Positions 59,313 to 64,000 of a stretch of DNA of 64,000 bases are shown piece by piece. The notes under the pieces are model-generated. The model was not told the DNA's origin, made no database searches, and was given only the letters and a program-made list of their open reading frames with translations. This DNA is from Amphirosellinia nigrospora. Taxonomy: Eukaryota > Ascomycota > Sordariomycetes > Xylariales > Xylariaceae. The position numbers and the translations under genes were made by a program. Positions within the stretch are counted from its first letter, which is position 1; the number at the start of each line of letters is the position of its first letter. The DNA is taken from the NCBI GenBank assembly GCA_004123355.1, contig SCHM01000002.1:9211569-9275568 (forward strand). Direction: 5' to 3'.

Positions 59313-60404
59313 ATGGCTTCTTCGGCACTGTATTTACCTGTTCATGGGCTCGCGGGGTCGCTACGCGGCGTCGTTTTCTCGCCACTCATATCTGGACCAC
59401 TTCTCTTTGCGGTCATGTACGCTCCAGATGCCGTACGCCGTGTGGTGTCAGATTTTGTGGGCAGACTGCCTGGTTGGCGTATACCGTCAACGAATTCCGA
59501 CCTGTCGACCGCCAAGAAAGTGCTAGGTGTGTTGTTCGCGCTGAGCATCGCGCGCCGCCTGAATCGGGCTCTGAACAATGTGGCCGCCAACTCGTGGCGT
59601 TTGACAGCAAGCAAAGGATGGGATTGGCCCAATGAAATCGCGGTCATCACTGGCGGCTCGAGTGGAATTGGCAAGCTGGTTGTCGAGAAACTCGCTGCCT
59701 CTGGCATCCGTGTTGCGGTTCTGGATATCCAAGATCTGCCCAAATCCATGGAGAACAACACTCATATACGCTTCTTCAAGTGTGATGTGACGTCCTCCGA
59801 GTCAGTTGCGGAAGCTGCGGACTCTATCCGTCGAGAGATTGGACATCCGTCAATACTTATCAACAATGCCGGTATCACCAGCCCGAGTACCATTCTCAAA
59901 ATGCCGGAACCTTTCCTGCGCAAGATTTTCGGCGTCAACATCATGTCGCACTGGTTCACGACACAGCAGTTTCTCCCACATATGATCGAGACGAACAAGG
60001 GTCATATTGTCACAGTCGCCAGTCTGGCCTCCTTCGTGGCATTGCCTACCGCGGCCGATTATTCTGCCACCAAGGCGGCAGCTCTGTCTTTTCACGAATC
60101 ACTCACGTGCGAACTCAAGCACTGTTACAAGGCACCAAATGTCCTCACTACTGTCGTTCACCCCAATTACGTCCATACTCCGCTCATCGAGGACTATGTC
60201 AACCATTTGAAGAGCGCCGGTGTTCGTCTACTCACGAGTGAAGATGTTGCTGAGCCAACAGTAGCGCAGCTTAAGAGTCGACGCGGGGGCCAATTGATTA
60301 TACCCCGATCGACGAGCTTTATTTCCGGGATTAGAGGTTGGCCGACCTGGCTACAAGAACTACTAAGAGACGTTATGGGACGCTCCTCACATGGGTCGCC
60401 ATAG
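59313..60404 (+). CDS. Short-chain dehydrogenase/reductase, membrane-anchored (17beta-HSD11/RDH-like)
   Basis: An NAD(P)-dependent oxidoreductase acting on lipophilic alcohols or ketones. A single intact exon of 363 residues. Hydrophobic segments at about residues 21-37 and 70-80 precede the Rossmann domain, suggesting attachment to ER or lipid droplets. The cofactor motif TGGSSGIG is at 113-120, an acidic residue in AVLDIQD follows the second strand, then CDVT, NNAG at 184-187, catalytic Ser237 (VASLAS), and Tyr250/Lys254 in YSATK. The C-terminal segment has EDVAEPTVAQLKSRRGGQLI and IPRSTSFISGIRGWP, typical of the DHRS3/SDR16C-like fungal group. The start ATG 59313 is the only one giving the full hydrophobic leader. 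No frame break. Divergent from the Zn2Cys6 regulator. Confidence 0.92.
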   Translation: MASSALYLPVHGLAGSLRGVVFSPLISGPLLFAVMYAPDAVRRVVSDFVGRLPGWRIPSTNSDLSTAKKVLGVLFALSIARRLNRALNNVAANSWRLTASKGWDWPNEIAVITGGSSGIGKLVVEKLAASGIRVAVLDIQDLPKSMENNTHIRFFKCDVTSSESVAEAADSIRREIGHPSILINNAGITSPSTILKMPEPFLRKIFGVNIMSHWFTTQQFLPHMIETNKGHIVTVASLASFVALPTAADYSATKAAALSFHESLTCELKHCYKAPNVLTTVVHPNYVHTPLIEDYVNHLKSAGVRLLTSEDVAEPTVAQLKSRRGGQLIIPRSTSFISGIRGWPTWLQELLRDVMGRSSHGSP

Positions 60405-62105
60405 ATTATCAAGTAATGCACAATATCTCTGCAACACTTTCTAGATGAACTTCAATTCTGAATAGTTGTCTAAGACTATGGTCTAGTGTTACGAGCTATC
60501 TTGATAGATTGCCATGTGCTTAAAAGACTGTTGTTTATGTCGTACTCGCAGCTTACAAAACTCGTTATTCCGCTCCTTGATGCTTACTAAGTCTTCTACA
60601 CCACTTATTTAACCATGGGCGGCCATTAAGAGAACCGTAACTACACACTAACGCATCTTCTTCAACCCCGCAATCAAAGTAAGTTAGTGAGGTGTGCTAA
60701 TCTGTTGCCTACTCGAGACCAGGCCATGAATATGATCACACTAGTGAGGCCTGCTTTTAGCTCCCCTACCATATCCCTAATCCCCAATTGGCTCCGGAGA
60801 TCGATATACGAAAGCGAGACCGAAATCGAATGCTTCAAGAGAAACGAGGCTATTTAGTTAGTCTAGACAAACAAGATACAGTGTAGGCCATTCTCCTTAG
60901 GCCATCAGGGGGTAACATCTACGGCCCCTTGACTCCAAGCTCCTATTCTTCCCTCCCACCCCTATTAAACTCGCTACCTGTTTCCTGGCATTACAGGTGG
61001 TACAATTCAATGACTTAAACTCGCTTTATTGCCTTACAGTTATTGTAAGTTTCGCAAAATTAGGATGTTGGATTAAAGTTATAAACTTGTTCGAAAGCGT
61101 CTGTCTACATAATCCATCTGCTTTAGGAGTTCTAAGCATCAAGTGTGCATTTTAACATTGCTCTTGCTTCTAAGCTGTAGTTCACCTCTTTAAAGCGATA
61201 AGATCCCGACTTCTTAACTCATATTATCGGGTGACGCGGCAGGGGGGAAATCGGCGCTCGGATTGCTCCGCTACATCCGGCACCCGCGGCGATCGCTCTG
61301 TGGACTCCGTACAGCTGTGCAGGAAAAGACCGGATTGACCCCATATACCACCAAAAGTCTACAATTTCAGAGGCCGATAGCCTAGCCAGAAAATATGAAA
61401 AATAAGAAATAAGCCGGAGATTATTATAAATAAAAACGTGAAATTTATTTCGTCTTTATCTTTTGAATTTTCTTGTTTATACGCCGAAGAAGTAATAATG
61501 CACCAAAAAAACCCACACAACGCCCGTCGACCCTAGTGTCTCACATTCAAAAGAGCCGTGCCTCGGTTTCGCAAAGCTGACCAATCACACACTAGTGCTA
61601 AGACAAGGGTGGCAGCAACCGCTTCCCCTTTCAGGGCTAGTTTGCGACTTGCAACTTCGACACCCAACAACTCATCATACTCAAAGTTCAGGCAACCGCA
61701 AACAGAAAACGCCCAAGCATTCGACTACGTCCAGGCAGAAACATTCACATCAATGATCCGGATTCTTCGGCCTTGATATCGACCCGGGCCGGATAGGGAG
61801 TCCATGATGTGACGGGCGGCCTCAATAATCTTCGCGATTGATGGCGCTATCATGTTGATGAGCCGGAATCGAATCGTTCCATCCTCGTTCCAATGTCCAC
61901 TCCTATGATACACCTTGTGGAGCCGGTATCGGAGCCCGAGGATTCCAGTTTCTCTCTTAACTATACCGTAAAGTGCTCAGGAAAAGCTCAGTGGTCTACC
62001 TGCAACTAGCTGCTTGCTTTCAATGCATCTACCAATTTTTTGAGTCAAAACCCCTATACAGGATACAGACTCCTCATCATCGGTCTTACAGCCTCAATTC
62101 ATCTT
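60405..62105. other. Intergenic stretch between SDR and flavin monooxygenase
   Basis: About 1.7 kb. No strong coding frame. A minus-strand frame at 61725-61913 (EDGTIRFRLINMIAPSIAKI) has plausible composition but is short and unassigned. The AT-rich segment at 61380-61480 has no repeat partner in the window. Confidence 0.45.
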
Positions 62106-63583
62106 ATGGACACCAAACGTGCCGTCGGCCAGTCGTCGGCGACGCCTGCTACGCTCGACTTTGATGTTATCATCGTCGGTGCGGGAATTTCTGGCATCAA
62201 CGCAGCCTATCGCATCCAGAATCAGGAGCCTCGCGCCTAAAATATGTCATTCTCGAAGGCCGTGACGCGTTGGGAGGCACTTGGGATCTCTTCCGGTACC
62301 CAGGTATCAGATCTGACTCAGATATATTCACATTTGGCTTCTCTTGGAATCCGTTCGGAGCTACAAACACGATGGCATCTGGAGATGAGATAAAGAATTA
62401 CATGGCCCGGTCAGCCCAGTCTGCTGGCATAGATCAACATATCCGCTATCGTCATAAGGTCAAGGCCGCGGACTGGCAGTCGAAAGAGCAAAGTTGGGTC
62501 TTCCAGGTCAATGTAGCGGGTCAGGAGAAGCCGGTCACCTATAGATCGCGTTTTGCACTTCTTGGTACGGGATACTACGACTACGAAACACCTCTACAAA
62601 CTACCATCCCTGGCATCGAGGGCTTCCAGGGCAAAGTCATTCATCCACAATTTTGGCCCGAGGACTACGATTATACAGGCAAAGATGTCGTAGTTATAGG
62701 AAGCGGGGCTACCGCCATCACCATCATCCCGTCTATTACCGACAAGGCTAAACGCGCGACGATGCTACAGAGAAGCCCTGGGTATATCGCCTCTCTGCCT
62801 ACAAGCAATTTCTGGACGAGACTGTTATTCACCATCCTGCCGTAACTCTGGCAAACAGACTGAACAGATATCGGTGGCTCTTTCGAAGCTATGTATCTCA
62901 CCTTGTCTGCAAGTATTATCCTGATCGGGTTAAGAAGGCTATTAGAAAGGCAACAATCGCACAACTTCCCCATCCATCAAGTGGACCCGCATTTCAAACG
63001 CGTTATAACCCATGGGAGCAGCGGTTCTGTGCGTGCAGGAACGGCGACTTCTTCGCCGCTCTTCGCTCCGGCAAAGCGGACGTCGTTACCGATAAGATCA
63101 AGACGGTCACCGCAAACAGCATCGAGCTTGAGTCTGGGGCGGCCTACACCCCGACGTCATTGTGACAGCCACAGGCCTAAAGCTGAGATTTGGTGGAGGC
63201 ATCAAGTTATCAGTGGATGGCAATTACATCGAAGCGGGCGAGAAATTCGCATGGAAGGCAGCCATGCTTGAAGGCGTCCCAAACCTTTTTTTTATGCTGG
63301 GCTACGAGAACGCATCATGGACGCTCGGTGCGGATGTCGGCGCTCATCTTTTCATGCGATTGCTTCGCTTGATGAAAGAGAAACACGCCAAGGTCATCGT
63401 GCCAAAGTCTCCGCGCCTATGGAAGAGAAACCCATGATGAACTTATCGTCGACGTATCTTGTTAAGGCTGGCAGGGTATTGCCTCAGGGCGGGACTGGGC
63501 AATGGAGCCCCAAAACCAATTACTTTGCAGATATGGCGGGAGCCAAATGGGGAAATATTACCCAAGACCTGACATTCATGTAG
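62106..63583 (+). CDS. Baeyer-Villiger-type flavin monooxygenase, frame interrupted
   Basis: A class B flavoprotein monooxygenase that inserts oxygen next to ketones or oxidises heteroatoms using FAD and NADPH. It begins MDTKRAVGQSSATPATLDFD, with the FAD Rossmann motif VIIVGAGISG (GxGxxG at residues 25-30). Then come ILEGRDALGGTWDLFRYPGI, RSDSDIFTFGFSW, the Baeyer-Villiger fingerprint FQGKVIHPQFWP, and the second dinucleotide motif KDVVVIGSGATAI. Later parts are RYNPWEQRFCACRNGDFF, VVTDKI, PDVIVTATGLKLRFGGGI and ML/GYENASWTLGADV, ending at MAGAKWGNITQDLTFM. About 494 residues. Four frame changes fall at 62225, 62840, 63136 and 63416, each repaired by one extra base of a short run. No intron is evident. 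Substrate unknown. Confidence 0.85.
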
Positions 63584-64000
63584 GTAGGGGAATTTGATAT
63601 TTCTCTCGAACCTGTGGAGAAATACATGAGATGAACAAGACCTTATCAGCACATACTAAATGCATTGTCGATTCTGCTTTGCCTAAATAATATTCGAGGG
63701 CCCTTTAAGCCCTCGCTAATCTATCTATACATACTACTAATACACTATTACAAAATAATTCCGAACTCTACATGCCGCCCTCGCTAACGTATTTTTTCGT
63801 AGTCTCTTTACTAATTTCTACCATATATGCCTAAGAAGTAGTTATGTAAGTAGTCACTCCCACTTACATCGATGACGTCACTGCGTCTAGGATTATAGAG
63901 CAGATAGCCTATGTCCCAGAAACCCGTGACAAGTTGCCGTAAGCCACGCCGCCACCACACCACACCATAACAGAATTAGGATCAGCACCCCGCATAGTCA
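63584..64000. other. 3' flank to the window end
   Basis: No gene recognised in the last 417 bases; whatever lies to the right is cut off. Confidence 0.5.

Overview
The window reads as nuclear DNA of a filamentous ascomycete (Pezizomycotina). The evidence is short GT-AG introns of about 45-125 bp with CTAAC/CTGAC branch sites, fungal-only families (DUF6594, SHO1, the DASH subunit SPC19, dynactin RO-3, Zn2Cys6 regulators), and a large AT-rich block with the hallmark of repeat-induced point mutation (RIP). Class cannot be fixed from the sequence alone.

Layout. (1) 1-16067 is a RIP-destroyed transposon nest. A complete LTR retrotransposon (4564-12353) can still be delimited from paired LTRs and matching 5-bp target duplications. 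Two unmutated solo LTRs (13197-13418, 13690-13945) sit inside the nest, which ends exactly at the 3' end of another RIP-mutated LTR (15724-16067). (2) 16068-24700 is gene-poor: a DUF6604 relic, a guanylate kinase gene, a clean solo LTR, a DUF6594 membrane protein and a retropepsin-like gene. (3) 25-45 kb holds conserved housekeeping genes: SPC19, SHO1, RO-3/dynactin p22, a vacuolar-type amino acid transporter, fumarase, the SQT1/AAMP WD40 protein (divergent from fumarase) and a secreted GH31 alpha-glucosidase. (4) 45-53 kb is a second repeat-bearing, gene-poor stretch with LTR remnants and a hairpin-rich element. (5) 48.4-63.6 kb holds a SAM methyltransferase, a GNAT acetyltransferase, a cytochrome P450, a Zn2Cys6 regulator, an SDR and a Baeyer-Villiger-type flavin monooxygenase. 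The last four are contiguous and look like a small specialised-metabolism or detoxification cluster without a visible backbone synthase. The regulator and the SDR share a 463-bp bidirectional promoter containing a striking nested inverted repeat.

A caution runs through the annotation. Many genes from 17 kb onward (guanylate kinase, RO-3, transporter, fumarase, SQT1, GH31, GNAT, P450, regulator, monooxygenase) are broken by frame changes that nearly all look like loss of one base from a mononucleotide run, while the conserved protein sequence continues cleanly in the next frame. This is more like systematic homopolymer under-calling in the assembly than gene death, so these genes are annotated as CDS spans with the frame breaks noted, not as pseudogenes. 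SPC19, SHO1, the DUF6594 gene and the SDR have no such breaks.
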